Below, one piece after another: positions 31,824 to 38,941 of a stretch of 38,950 nucleotides of DNA. The notes under the pieces were generated by a model that had not been told where the DNA came from, searched no databases, and worked only from the letters and a program-made list of their open reading frames with translations. Position 1 is the first letter of the stretch; every line of letters begins with the position of its first letter. The position numbers and the translations under genes are program-made. The DNA is from an uncultured Acidimicrobiales bacterium (GTDB lineage: Bacteria > Actinomycetota > Acidimicrobiia > Acidimicrobiales > SHLQ01). The stretch is taken from the NCBI GenBank assembly GCA_937969345.1, contig CALBVK010000012.1, positions 1 to 38,950 on the forward strand. Reading direction: 5' to 3'.

Positions 31824-33851
31824 ATGGTCATTCGCCGAGGTCGTCGCCGTCGTCAACAGCGCTTTACGTACTCGGCCTGGGATGGCACACAGGCCGACTA
31901 TGCAATGACCGCGGACGATCTGTTCCGGCAGATGACCGATGATCTTGCCTACCACGGCGACCCCAACGCAGCGCTGCGAAACCTGCTCCAGAACGGCTTC
32001 GAGCAAGACGGCGAACGTATGCAGGGGTTGCGTGAGATGCTCGAGCGCCTTAAGCAGCGGCGAGAAGAAATGCTCGAGTCAGGTGACGTCGGTGGCGTCT
32101 TTGCCGATCTTGCCGAGAAGCTCCGGGAGATCGTCGAGACCGAGCGCAATACCCTGCAGGCACAGGCGGAGTATTCCGCCGGAGGTGATGATCCCGATCA
32201 AGCTGACCGAGACGCTGCCGCTCAAGCCGAACGGAACCTCCAGCTCGATATGTTGCCGCCGGACCTGCCGGGCCAGGTCAAGTCGCTCCAGAACTACGAC
32301 TTCACCAGTAAGCAAGCCCAGCAGGACTTCGACGACCTTCTCGATGAAATGCGCAATCAACTGATGCAGCAAGCCGTCGACGGCATGAGCGAAGCCATGC
32401 AAAACATGTCTCCCGAGGACATGGCCGCCATGAAAGACATGATGGCTGATCTCAACGAGATGCTCGATCAACGAGCGAATGGCGAAGAACCCGATTTTGA
32501 TGCGTTCATGGACAAACATGGCGAGTTCTTCCCAGAGAACCCCGAAACGCTGGACGAGCTGCTCGAGAACATGGCTGCCCGCATGGCGGCGGCGCAGGCG
32601 ATGATGGCGTCGATGTCGCCCGAACAGCGAGCGCAGCTTCAAGAACTCTCCGATCAGCTGCTTGGTGACATGGATCTTCAGTTCCAGATGAACCAGCTCG
32701 GTCAGAATCTGCAACAGATGTTCCCGGACATGAATTGGGGGCAGAGCTACGACACCCAGGGTGCTGATCCGCTGAACTTTGGTCAGGCCATGGACCTGAT
32801 GAGCGACCTCGGCGACCTCGATCAGATCGAGCAGATGCTGCGAGGTACCACCAATCCTGGAGCGCTCGCCGAAATCGATTTCGAACGTGCCGCCGAGCTG
32901 TTGGGTAACGACACCGCAGAGTCGATGGAGCGGATGGCGCAGTTCACCCAGATGCTCGAGGACGCTGGCTTGATCAACAACAAGGAGGGCGCACTCGAGC
33001 TCACGCCGAGAGCTCTTCGCAAGGTGGGTCAGAACGTTCTCGATGATCTCTACACCAAGTTGTCCGCCGATCGACTCGGCCGTCACAACGTGGCCGAGAC
33101 CGGAATTGGACACGAGCGCAACTTCGAGACGAAGCCCTACGAGTTCGGCGATCCGTTTACCCTCAACATTGAGCGCACCGTCCGCAACGCAATTCGACGC
33201 ACCGGGGGCGGCACGCCCGTCAACCTGACGCCTGACGACTTCGAGGTCGAACGCACCGAACGGACGACTCGCACGTCCACCGTTCTCATGCTTGACCTCA
33301 GCTTGTCGATGCCGATGCGAGACAACTTTGTGCCAGCAAAAAAGGTGGCGCTCGCACTCGAGTCGCTGATCTCGGGTCAGTACCCGCAGGACTACCTAGG
33401 CATCGTGACCTTTAGTGAGGTCGCTCGAGAAGTGCCGGCGCGTGATCTCGCAGAGCTCTCGTGGGACTACGTGTACGGAACCAATATGCAACATGGCTTC
33501 CAGCTCGCCCGCCGGATGTTGTCAAAAGAGTCGGGTACCAAGCAGATTCTCATGGTCACCGATGGCGAACCGACCGCACACATCAACGACTTTGGGCGGC
33601 CTGAATTCAACTACCCGCCAACGCACGAGACGATCAACCTCACGCTCAAAGAGGTCAACAAGTGCACGAAGGACAACATCCGCATCAACGTCTTCATGCT
33701 CGATGCAACTCCGTATCTCACGGCGTTTATCGAACAGATCACCAAGATGAACGGCGGCCGAGCGTTCTTTACCGATAACCAGAACGTCGGCGACTTCGTG
33801 CTCGTCGACTTCGTCGAACAAAAGCGGAAGATGATCCGCCGGGCAGGCTGA
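31824..33851 (+). CDS. VWA-domain protein, probable partner of the MoxR/Mg-chelatase-like AAA+ ATPase
   Basis: A 675-residue protein resembling mycobacterial Rv0959 (recalled as about 670 residues). The N-terminal 450 residues are a charged, Gln/Met/Asp/Glu-rich helical region with likely coiled coils (LREMLERLKQRREEML, AMQNMSPEDMAAMKDMMADL). The C-terminal von Willebrand A domain (about 480-670) has a complete MIDAS metal site: DLSLS (about 491), the Thr in YGTNMQHG (about 552) and TDGEPT (about 578). Proteins of this kind pair with an AAA+ ATPase; the fitting ATPase is at 20804-22219. TAACCT (31812-31817) is six bases before the ATG, indicating a leaderless transcript. The client is unknown. 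Confidence 0.88.
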   Translation: MVIRRGRRRRQQRFTYSAWDGTQADYAMTADDLFRQMTDDLAYHGDPNAALRNLLQNGFEQDGERMQGLREMLERLKQRREEMLESGDVGGVFADLAEKLREIVETERNTLQAQAEYSAGGDDPDQADRDAAAQAERNLQLDMLPPDLPGQVKSLQNYDFTSKQAQQDFDDLLDEMRNQLMQQAVDGMSEAMQNMSPEDMAAMKDMMADLNEMLDQRANGEEPDFDAFMDKHGEFFPENPETLDELLENMAARMAAAQAMMASMSPEQRAQLQELSDQLLGDMDLQFQMNQLGQNLQQMFPDMNWGQSYDTQGADPLNFGQAMDLMSDLGDLDQIEQMLRGTTNPGALAEIDFERAAELLGNDTAESMERMAQFTQMLEDAGLINNKEGALELTPRALRKVGQNVLDDLYTKLSADRLGRHNVAETGIGHERNFETKPYEFGDPFTLNIERTVRNAIRRTGGGTPVNLTPDDFEVERTERTTRTSTVLMLDLSLSMPMRDNFVPAKKVALALESLISGQYPQDYLGIVTFSEVAREVPARDLAELSWDYVYGTNMQHGFQLARRMLSKESGTKQILMVTDGEPTAHINDFGRPEFNYPPTHETINLTLKEVNKCTKDNIRINVFMLDATPYLTAFIEQITKMNGGRAFFTDNQNVGDFVLVDFVEQKRKMIRRAG

Positions 33852-33888
33852 CAATCTTGCGAATAGCGGCCCGTCCCGGGCGAGGCGG

Positions 33889-34275
33889 TTAGAGCGGAGC
33901 CAGGGTTGGTTCTTGGTAGGTCAGGCGCGCTGCGGGGGTGAAGAGCGTTTCTTTGTCCCAGTGCGCGAGCGGTGCCTTGCGGTCGCAGGTGGGGTGGTCG
34001 AAGAGGTCCTCTGGCGACTTGGCCTTGGCAGCGGCCACAGCGTTCACGTAGTACACCGTTAGCGTCTCGTGATACCCCGAATACTCGGTGTTGGCTGTGC
34101 CGACGCCGCAGTTATGTGCCTTGATCGAGTCGCGAAGGTGGGCGATTGCCTCGTCGATCGAGCGGGTCTGCAATGCCATCCAGCACGTGATCAGATGGGC
34201 TTCGTGGGTCCACTCGTCCTTGCCGAGGCATCCGTTGATGAAGTCGTCGTACATCTCTTGGTGCGATCGCTGCAT
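33889..34275 (-). CDS. Small conserved protein of unknown function (WTHEAHL motif)
   Basis: A 128-residue soluble protein I cannot name, though its pattern looks like a widespread uncharacterised family. Conserved-looking segments are DDFINGCLGKDEWTHEAHLI, TCWMAL, AIAHLRDSIKAHNCGVGTAN and TEYSGYHETLTVYYVNA. Histidines in WTHEAHL and GYHETLT could form a metal or active site, but this is speculation. It is divergent from the alpha/beta hydrolase gene. TACGCT (34287-34282) lies exactly six bases before the ATG, as with its divergent neighbour, so both mRNAs may be leaderless from a shared 47-bp gap. Function unknown. Confidence 0.75.
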   Translation of the reverse strand: MQRSHQEMYDDFINGCLGKDEWTHEAHLITCWMALQTRSIDEAIAHLRDSIKAHNCGVGTANTEYSGYHETLTVYYVNAVAAAKAKSPEDLFDHPTCDRKAPLAHWDKETLFTPAARLTYQEPTLAPL

Positions 34276-34322
34276 GCTTCCAGCGTAATGGGGGCGGTGC
34301 TCGCATGTTCTAGGCTGCGCTG

Positions 34323-35267
34323 ATGGTCGACCGTGTTGCGTACGACGAATTTGCGTACTTTGCCGACAATGCCTCCGAGTTCGGGATCCCGTATTCGGAC
34401 CCTCCGGAGGTGCGCCGCGAAGCCGTCTCGATGGCTGACGGGAGAGCGATCAGTGCGCTGGTGTGGGGCACGAGCGCACCGGAGCTCGTGCTGATCCACG
34501 GCGGCGCCCAGAACGCCCATACCTGGGACACCGTCTGTCTCGCTCTGGGTCGGCCGCTGGTTGCAATCGACATGCCCGGCCACGGTCACTCCGACGCTCC
34601 AGCAGATGGTCCGGCGAACGTTCAACGAAACGCGCAGGACATCGCCGTAGTGATGCGTGCTCTAGCCCCGAATGCTCGGACTGTCGTCGGCATGAGTCTC
34701 GGCGGACTCACGACCATGGCGCTCTCGGCGCAGGAACCCGCGCTTTTTGACACGATGGTCCTCGTCGACATGACGCCGGGGGTGACCCGAGGTAAGGCGA
34801 AACAGATCGCTGACTTTGTGAACGGCCCGAAGAGCTTTGAGAACTTCGATGAGCTCCTTGCGCGAGCAATCGAGTTCAATCCGACCCGAACCGAGTCGTC
34901 GCTACGACGTGGAATCTTGCACAATGCCGAACAGCTCGAGGATGGCAGTTGGGTCTGGCGCCACGCGAGACACAATGTTTTCTCGACGCCGCCGGTCGAC
35001 GGTTCGAGCGCGCCAGAGTCGTCGTCCGATTCGCTCGACCAGGCCCGTCATGCTGCGTTGTGGGATGCCATCGAATCTCATGCTGGCCCGGTTGTTTTGG
35101 CCCGCGGAATGCGTGAGCAGTCGGTCGTCGATGACGACGACGAAGCCGAACTTCGCCGTCGTCGCCCCGATGCGCGTGTCGAACACTTCGTCGAAGCGGG
35201 CCACAGCATTCAGGGCGATATGCCGGTCGAGCTCGCCGCGTTGATCGACGACGTCCTTTCGGAGTAG
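34323..35267 (+). CDS. Alpha/beta hydrolase
   Basis: A 314-residue alpha/beta-hydrolase-fold enzyme. The oxyanion motif is LIHGGAQNAHTWD (about 58), the strand before the helix is AIDMPGHGHSDAP, and the nucleophile elbow is GMSLGG with Ser125. The catalytic His is in EAGHSIQGD near residue 295, and acidic candidates precede it (VVDDDDEAELRRRRPDARVE). It is the first of three closely packed genes with a PhnZ-like HD protein and an alkaline-phosphatase-superfamily enzyme (gaps of 2 and -4 bases), so it probably cleaves an ester, thioester or amide in the same pathway. TAGGCT (34311-34316) is six bases before the ATG. The substrate is unknown. Confidence 0.9.
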   Translation: MVDRVAYDEFAYFADNASEFGIPYSDPPEVRREAVSMADGRAISALVWGTSAPELVLIHGGAQNAHTWDTVCLALGRPLVAIDMPGHGHSDAPADGPANVQRNAQDIAVVMRALAPNARTVVGMSLGGLTTMALSAQEPALFDTMVLVDMTPGVTRGKAKQIADFVNGPKSFENFDELLARAIEFNPTRTESSLRRGILHNAEQLEDGSWVWRHARHNVFSTPPVDGSSAPESSSDSLDQARHAALWDAIESHAGPVVLARGMREQSVVDDDDEAELRRRRPDARVEHFVEAGHSIQGDMPVELAALIDDVLSE

Positions 35268-35269
35268 TT

Positions 35270-35827
35270 GTGAGCGACACTGTTTCGGAGATCGAGCGGC
35301 TCTTTGGCGAGTATGGGCGGAGCAACTACGACGAGGGCGTAACGCTCGAACAGCATTGTTTGCAGACCGCAGCGTTGGCGGTATCCGATGGTGCGAGTAC
35401 CGAGCTGATTATCGCGGCGCTACTCCACGACGTGGGGCACTTTCTCCAAGCCCAGGCTCGCGGCAACGAGAACTATCTGGCGATCGACTGGGCCCACGAC
35501 ACCGTCGCTGCGGATTGGCTCCGACCGAGGTTTGGAGACGAGGTCGCCGATCCGGTCGGGCATCATGTTTCGGCAAAGCGCTGGCTGTGTGCTCGGGAAT
35601 CTGCGTACTTCGATGCTCTGTCGGCTGCCTCGGTCGCCAGCCTGGCTGCCCAAGGTGGACCCTTCACCGACGCCGAAGCGGCAGCGTGGAAAGCACAACC
35701 CGGTACAGACGACGCGGTTCGTCTCCGCCGCTGGGACGACGACGGCAAGGTCGATGGGGTCACGGTCGATCCACTGTCGGCCTACCTCGATCTTCTCGTG
35801 CGTTCATCGATCGACCGCACACCGTGA
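35270..35827 (+). CDS. PhnZ-like HD-domain protein (putative diiron oxygenase)
   Basis: A 185-residue HD protein matching the phosphonate-degradation-associated HD family that includes PhnZ, a mixed-valence diiron oxygenase that splits the C-P bond of 1-hydroxy-2-aminoethylphosphonate. Likely iron ligands are H29, H53-D54, H76 and H99, with H57 and K103 (HHVSAK) at positions that correspond to substrate contacts. E22 seven residues before H29 also fits. The segments YFDALSAASVASLAAQGGPF and LRRWDDDGK are characteristic. The GTG start (35270) follows the hydrolase stop by two bases, and the stop overlaps the next GTG (GTGA). No PhnY-type hydroxylase is in the window, so the substrate may differ. 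Confidence 0.82.
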   Translation: MSDTVSEIERLFGEYGRSNYDEGVTLEQHCLQTAALAVSDGASTELIIAALLHDVGHFLQAQARGNENYLAIDWAHDTVAADWLRPRFGDEVADPVGHHVSAKRWLCARESAYFDALSAASVASLAAQGGPFTDAEAAAWKAQPGTDDAVRLRRWDDDGKVDGVTVDPLSAYLDLLVRSSIDRTP

Positions 35828-36888
35828 ACAGCCCACGGGTGGTGTTTCTGATCGAGGACTCCTTGCCGAACGGCAGGGTTGGTCCTGAGCTGACGCCGAT
35901 GCTGTGGTCACTGATTGGCGAAGGCGGCTGGAACCCGAACGGGGGAGTGTCGGTGTTGGCGAGTTCCACGTATCCGAACCACGCCACGTTCGCGACCGGG
36001 CGGGATGTCGCGAGCCATCGCATCTTCACCAACGATGTTTGGGATGGCGAACGGTTTGTGTGTTCGTCGACGGTGGGCCCGGTTGGTGACACGGTCTTTT
36101 TGGCCGCCAAGCGAGCTGGGCGGTCGAGCGCCGCGATCGTCGGTGACCAAACCATGGTCGGATGTATGGGGGCGACCGACGCCGATGTTCACTGGCCACC
36201 GGCAGGCGTGCTGCCAGCGACGGTCGAGCGAGATTGTCTCGGCTATGCGGCCAACAGTGCGGTCATCGAACAACTGGCGTCGAGTAGTGCCCTCGATGCT
36301 GATGTCCTCTACATCCACATGAACGATCCGGACTCGACGCTGCACCTTTTTGGTCCGGATGCTCCTGAGACTGTCGACCGGATCCGTGAGATTGACGATG
36401 ACCTGGCAGCTATTGTGGAGATGCTGCGGCCTCGATGGGACGACACGGTCTTGTTCATCGTGAGCGATCATGAGCAAGAAGCCGTGAACCAAGACCTCGA
36501 GCCGATCAACTTGTTAGAAGAGCTCGATCACGCCGGGTTGCCGGGGCACGCTCACAACGAGGGCACGATCGGCATCGTGTACGACTCGCCGGGAGCAGCG
36601 GTGATCAAACAGCTCGGTCTGATCGAGGATGCTGTCGATCTCGATCTGAACGAAGACGGATCGGCCATCACCCTTGCCTGGTCGGGTCAGGGTCGAGTGT
36701 TCGGTCGGTCGAATAAGACTCTGGCTGGCCAGCACGGATCGCCACGCACACGCACGCAGGTCGCGACCGTGTCCGGCGGTCACGCTGCGGTGGGAGACCT
36801 GGCGACGTTGCTCGCTGCGAGGCGACCCCACGCAACGGACTACGCCCAACTGATCGCCACCCTCCTCGGCCTCCCCCTCAACCGCTAG
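35824..36888 (+). CDS. Alkaline-phosphatase-superfamily phosphodiesterase/phosphonoacetate-hydrolase-like enzyme
   Basis: A 354-residue enzyme of the nucleotide pyrophosphatase/PhnA branch. Two-metal ligands and nucleophile are all visible: D12 (LIEDSLP), T49 in SSTYPNHATFATG, D170 and H174 (NDPDSTLHLFGPD), D215-H216 (VSDHEQ) and H304 (GQHGSPR). The D-x3-H spacing agrees with PhnA phosphonoacetate hydrolase as I recall it. Enzymes of this group hydrolyse phosphodiesters, sulfates or C-P bonds of carbonyl phosphonates. GTG 35824 is the start because it overlaps the HD-protein stop (GTGA) and homology begins at SPRVVFLIEDS. It is the last gene of the trio, and its TAG stop lies within the large inverted repeat at 36885-37003. 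Confidence 0.87.
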   Translation: MNSPRVVFLIEDSLPNGRVGPELTPMLWSLIGEGGWNPNGGVSVLASSTYPNHATFATGRDVASHRIFTNDVWDGERFVCSSTVGPVGDTVFLAAKRAGRSSAAIVGDQTMVGCMGATDADVHWPPAGVLPATVERDCLGYAANSAVIEQLASSSALDADVLYIHMNDPDSTLHLFGPDAPETVDRIREIDDDLAAIVEMLRPRWDDTVLFIVSDHEQEAVNQDLEPINLLEELDHAGLPGHAHNEGTIGIVYDSPGAAVIKQLGLIEDAVDLDLNEDGSAITLAWSGQGRVFGRSNKTLAGQHGSPRTRTQVATVSGGHAAVGDLATLLAARRPHATDYAQLIATLLGLPLNR

Positions 36889-36890
36889 AG

Positions 36891-36937
36891 ATTTGTACAG
36901 AAAAAGGAACCTCACAGGGTCCAGATCCTGTACAAAT
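36891..36937 (+). repeat. 47-bp palindromic REP-like element, copy B
   Basis: Ends are ATTTGTACAG and CTGTACAAAT (perfect 10-bp inverted repeat). The interior contains AGAAAAAGGAACC, then TCACA and GGGTCC, which can form an inner six-base stem with one mismatch. It matches copy C at 45 of 47 bases and copy A (reversed) at about 41. Confidence 0.9.
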
Positions 36938-36950
36938 CCCGTCTCTGGGT

Positions 36951-36997
36951 TTTTGTACAGAAAAAGGAACCTCACAGGGTCCAAATCCTGTACAAAT
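36951..36997 (+). repeat. 47-bp palindromic REP-like element, copy C
   Basis: Direct tandem of copy B with a 60-bp period (13-bp spacer 36938-36950). It differs only at the first base and at one base near the 3' arm (CCAAATCC instead of CCAGATCC). It ends three bases before the LOG-gene stop codon on the minus strand. Confidence 0.9.
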
Positions 36998-36999
36998 CT

Positions 37000-38127
37000 C
37001 TAGTTGCGGATCGGTGGGTGGCTGGTGATGAACTCGACGACGTCTTCTGGGCTGTCGAGGACCGCGATCATGTCGGCGTAGGGACGTTCGCCGGCGAGCT
37101 GGCGAAGCAAGAGTGGCGCAGCCAATCGGTCGTCGGCCCAGTAGGCACTGTCCACGAAGACCATCGGCGAGATGATTCCGAACACGTTGTAGTGGTTCTG
37201 GGTGGCATCCATGAACACCTCTTGGACGGTTCCGGCGGCACCGGGGGTGTACACGACCCCGTGTGTTGCGATCGCCAGGAGTCCGTCCTCGCGGATGCTG
37301 TTGCTGAAATACTTGGCGACGTCGGTGGCGAAGTCGTTCGTTGGCTCGTGACCATAGAACCAGGTGGGGATTGCGAGACTCGGCGACCCGCCAGGGGTGT
37401 TGGCCACAACGTCGAGGCCGACCTCCCGATATTCCTGCGTCTTGTAGTCCACCTCGGTGCGAAGTTTGTCGATCGCATCATCGAGGGCGTCGTCGGGCTG
37501 TGGTGCGAGCCAGGCACCTAGGTTTCCCGCTTCCATGGCACCTGGTCCGCCGCCGGTCACGACCAGATGTCCTGTGCGGGTTAGTGCCCGAGCTACGACA
37601 GCGACCGTTCGGTAGGTCTGTTCGTTACGACGCAGGCTGTGCCCACCCATGATCGCCACCACCTTTTCGTGATGCGAGAGGTAGCTCTGCAAGGCATCGT
37701 CGATTGCGTGATCGTGGATGCGTTGCGCGAGCGCTTCGAGAATCGGCGGGGGAGGGCTTTCCCGCCACCTTGCCTGATGGTGGTAGATACGGCTGTCGAG
37801 CTCATTGGTTCGCAGCTCGTCGGGGGTGTAGAGCGTGCCGCGATACGCGTTGTACGGAAGGTTCTCAAAGGGGGGAAAGACGGTGGCTCCCGTTGCTGCC
37901 ACGTGGCGTTCGGCATCGTCGGTGAGTAGGCAGCCCAAGAACGCGGTGTGTGGCCAAACCCGGTCGAGGATTTCGTCGGTACGTTCGCACAGATCGAGGC
38001 CTTGGACGGCAAGAGCACGCTTGCTGCCCGGTCCAACGAGCACGGAATCGAACGCTTCGATGGAGGTGATCTCGGCACATTCAGGAATGAGGGTGTGCGT
38101 TGAGGGGACGTTCTTTGGCGATGTCAC
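37000..38127 (-). CDS. LOG-family protein (nucleotide 5'-monophosphate nucleosidase-like)
   Basis: A 375-residue protein with a Rossmann-like LOG/TIGR00730-type domain in its C-terminal two thirds. Marks are VVAIMGGHSLRRNE, LVVTGGGPGAMEAGN (about 190-202) and the second motif PGAAGTVQEVF (about 295-305), a variant of the usual PGGxGTxxE. LOG proteins hydrolyse nucleotide monophosphates such as cytokinin ribotides or AMP at the N-glycosidic bond. The long N-terminal extension (about 150 residues, FPPFENLPYNAYRGTLYTPD) resembles larger PpnN-like members. The second glycine of PGGxGT is Ala here, which may alter activity. The start is GTG 38127. It is divergent from whiB and convergent with the phosphodiesterase gene. 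Confidence 0.82.
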   Translation of the reverse strand: MTSPKNVPSTHTLIPECAEITSIEAFDSVLVGPGSKRALAVQGLDLCERTDEILDRVWPHTAFLGCLLTDDAERHVAATGATVFPPFENLPYNAYRGTLYTPDELRTNELDSRIYHHQARWRESPPPPILEALAQRIHDHAIDDALQSYLSHHEKVVAIMGGHSLRRNEQTYRTVAVVARALTRTGHLVVTGGGPGAMEAGNLGAWLAPQPDDALDDAIDKLRTEVDYKTQEYREVGLDVVANTPGGSPSLAIPTWFYGHEPTNDFATDVAKYFSNSIREDGLLAIATHGVVYTPGAAGTVQEVFMDATQNHYNVFGIISPMVFVDSAYWADDRLAAPLLLRQLAGERPYADMIAVLDSPEDVVEFITSHPPIRN

Positions 38128-38230
38128 GTATTTGTCACAGTCGGTCGTGCGGCCTGTGTTGAGGGCGCGGGTGATGTTGTTGATGTTGCCAATGTTGTTC
38201 GGAAATCTTGCGATTTCAAGGATTCCGGCT

Positions 38231-38267
38231 TTACATCAGACGAGTTACAGTGTTGTAATTACATCAC
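38231..38267. promoter_or_regulatory. TTACA repeat array and palindrome upstream of whiB
   Basis: TTACA occurs at 38231, 38245 and 38259, exactly 14 bases apart. The second and the following TGTAA make the palindrome TTACA-GTGT-TGTAA (38245-38258). TGTAATTACA (38254-38263) is the core of an 18-bp near-palindrome GTGTTGTAATTACATCAC (38250-38267). The array is about 100 bp before the whiB ATG and about 105 bp before the LOG gene, in the longest intergenic gap of the window. It probably binds a regulator of whiB, of the LOG gene, or of both. Confidence 0.6.
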
Positions 38268-38363
38268 GGACATACGGCGAAGTCGTCGTTCACCACAAGA
38301 TCGGCGACCTAGCCATAGACGCGCGCGGCGTCTCGGCGGGTCTTCTGGGGAGTAGAAATCACG

Positions 38364-38648
38364 ATGATAAACACAGGCGCGTCTGACAAAGACGAACCAA
38401 CATGGCATGACTTTGCGAACTGCCTTGGTGTAGATCCTGACCTTTTCTTCCCCGAGCGTGGCGCGTCCACCAAGGAAGCCAAAGAGGTTTGCCGCGGCTG
38501 CGTAGTGCGCGATGACTGCCTCGAGTACGCGTTGCAGAATGGCGAGAAGTTCGGCATCTGGGGCGGCATGAGTGAGCGGGAGCGTCGTCGTATCCGTCGC
38601 CAACGCGCCCTTGCCCGTGCAGCGCTCGCAGCCGACGCCAGCGGCTGA
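38364..38648 (+). CDS. WhiB-family [4Fe-4S] transcriptional regulator
   Basis: A 94-residue Wbl protein, a family found only in actinobacteria and their phages. Four cysteines bind the Fe-S cluster: C20 (FANCLGVDPDLFFPERG), then C43 and C46 (VCRGC) and C52 (DDCLEYAL). They are followed by the beta-turn GIWGGMSERER and a basic C-terminal tail RRRIRRQRALARAALAAD used in DNA contact. Wbl proteins bind the principal sigma factor and sense redox, oxygen or nitric oxide. Which WhiB class this is cannot be decided by eye; the size fits WhiB1/WhiB2-type housekeeping members. GGGGAG precedes the ATG by 11 bases. A repeat array lies upstream. Confidence 0.95.
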   Translation: MINTGASDKDEPTWHDFANCLGVDPDLFFPERGASTKEAKEVCRGCVVRDDCLEYALQNGEKFGIWGGMSERERRRIRRQRALARAALAADASG

Positions 38649-38697
38649 TCCGCGAACTCGCGACGGCACTTTCTGAGCGGGCTGCTACTATTTCGGT

Positions 38698-38868
38698 ATG
38701 GGACCCATCGGTGCACCTGAACTTCTAATCATCCTTGTTGTGATCCTCGTGCTCTTCGGCGGAGCGAAGCTTCCAAAGCTCGCCCGTTCGCTCGGCGAAG
38801 CACAAAAGGAATTCAAGGACGGTCTGTCCAAAGGCATGGACGACGAAGACGAGTCTAAAGAGGCGTAA
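38698..38868 (+). CDS. tatA: Twin-arginine translocase subunit TatA/E
   Basis: A 56-residue open frame, easily missed because of its length, encodes a TatA-type protein. MGPIGAPELLIILVVILVLF is a short membrane helix with the typical polar Glu8. It is followed by the F20-G21 hinge, the amphipathic helix AKLPKLARSLGEAQKEFKDG, and an acidic tail MDDEDESKEA. TatA forms the pore-like assembly that moves folded twin-arginine substrates across the membrane. The DUF305 protein at 7206-7820 carries a possible Tat signal. TACTAT (38686-38691) is six bases before the ATG, so the mRNA is probably leaderless. A strong hairpin follows the stop. Confidence 0.93.
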   Translation: MGPIGAPELLIILVVILVLFGGAKLPKLARSLGEAQKEFKDGLSKGMDDEDESKEA

Positions 38869-38908
38869 CGGCGCTTCTCCGTCCCACTCGTAGAGTCGGT
38901 CAAAACCT

Positions 38909-38941
38909 AAATCGCTCCGAGCCAGAGGCCCGGAGCGATTT
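38909..38941 (+). terminator. Intrinsic terminator downstream of tatA
   Basis: AAATCGCTCCG (38909-38919) pairs with CGGAGCGATTT (38931-38941) around an 11-base loop, giving an 11-bp stem with A and T flanks. It lies 40 bases after the tatA stop and may work in both directions. Confidence 0.88.

Larger units (their letters stand above)
36885..37003. repeat. Inverted repeat joining two convergent stop codons
   Basis: CTAGAGATTTGTACAG (36885-36900) is exactly the reverse complement of CTGTACAAATCTCTAG (36988-37003). The outer CTAG on each side contains the TAG stop of the phosphodiesterase gene and of the LOG gene. The interior is filled by two 47-bp REP-like copies, so the intergenic region has a near two-fold outline. 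Confidence 0.85.

Noticed and set aside
31644-32006. A minus-strand 120-residue frame over the VWA gene start
   Set aside because: It crosses a terminator and a REP-like copy and is antisense to the well-supported VWA gene, with no family features.
35356-35823. A 156-residue N-terminal extension of the AP-superfamily enzyme
   Set aside because: It runs in another frame through the HD-protein gene; the GTGA overlap start at 35824 fits both neighbours and the family length.
36514-36984. A 156-residue minus-strand frame with the repeated peptide DPVRFLFLYK
   Set aside because: It is the antisense of the phosphodiesterase gene extended through the two 47-bp palindromic repeats. The repeated peptide is simply the repeat DNA translated.
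36891-36997. A CRISPR array
   Set aside because: Only two direct units with a 13-bp spacer, strong internal palindromes and no cas genes; a REP-like element explains it better.
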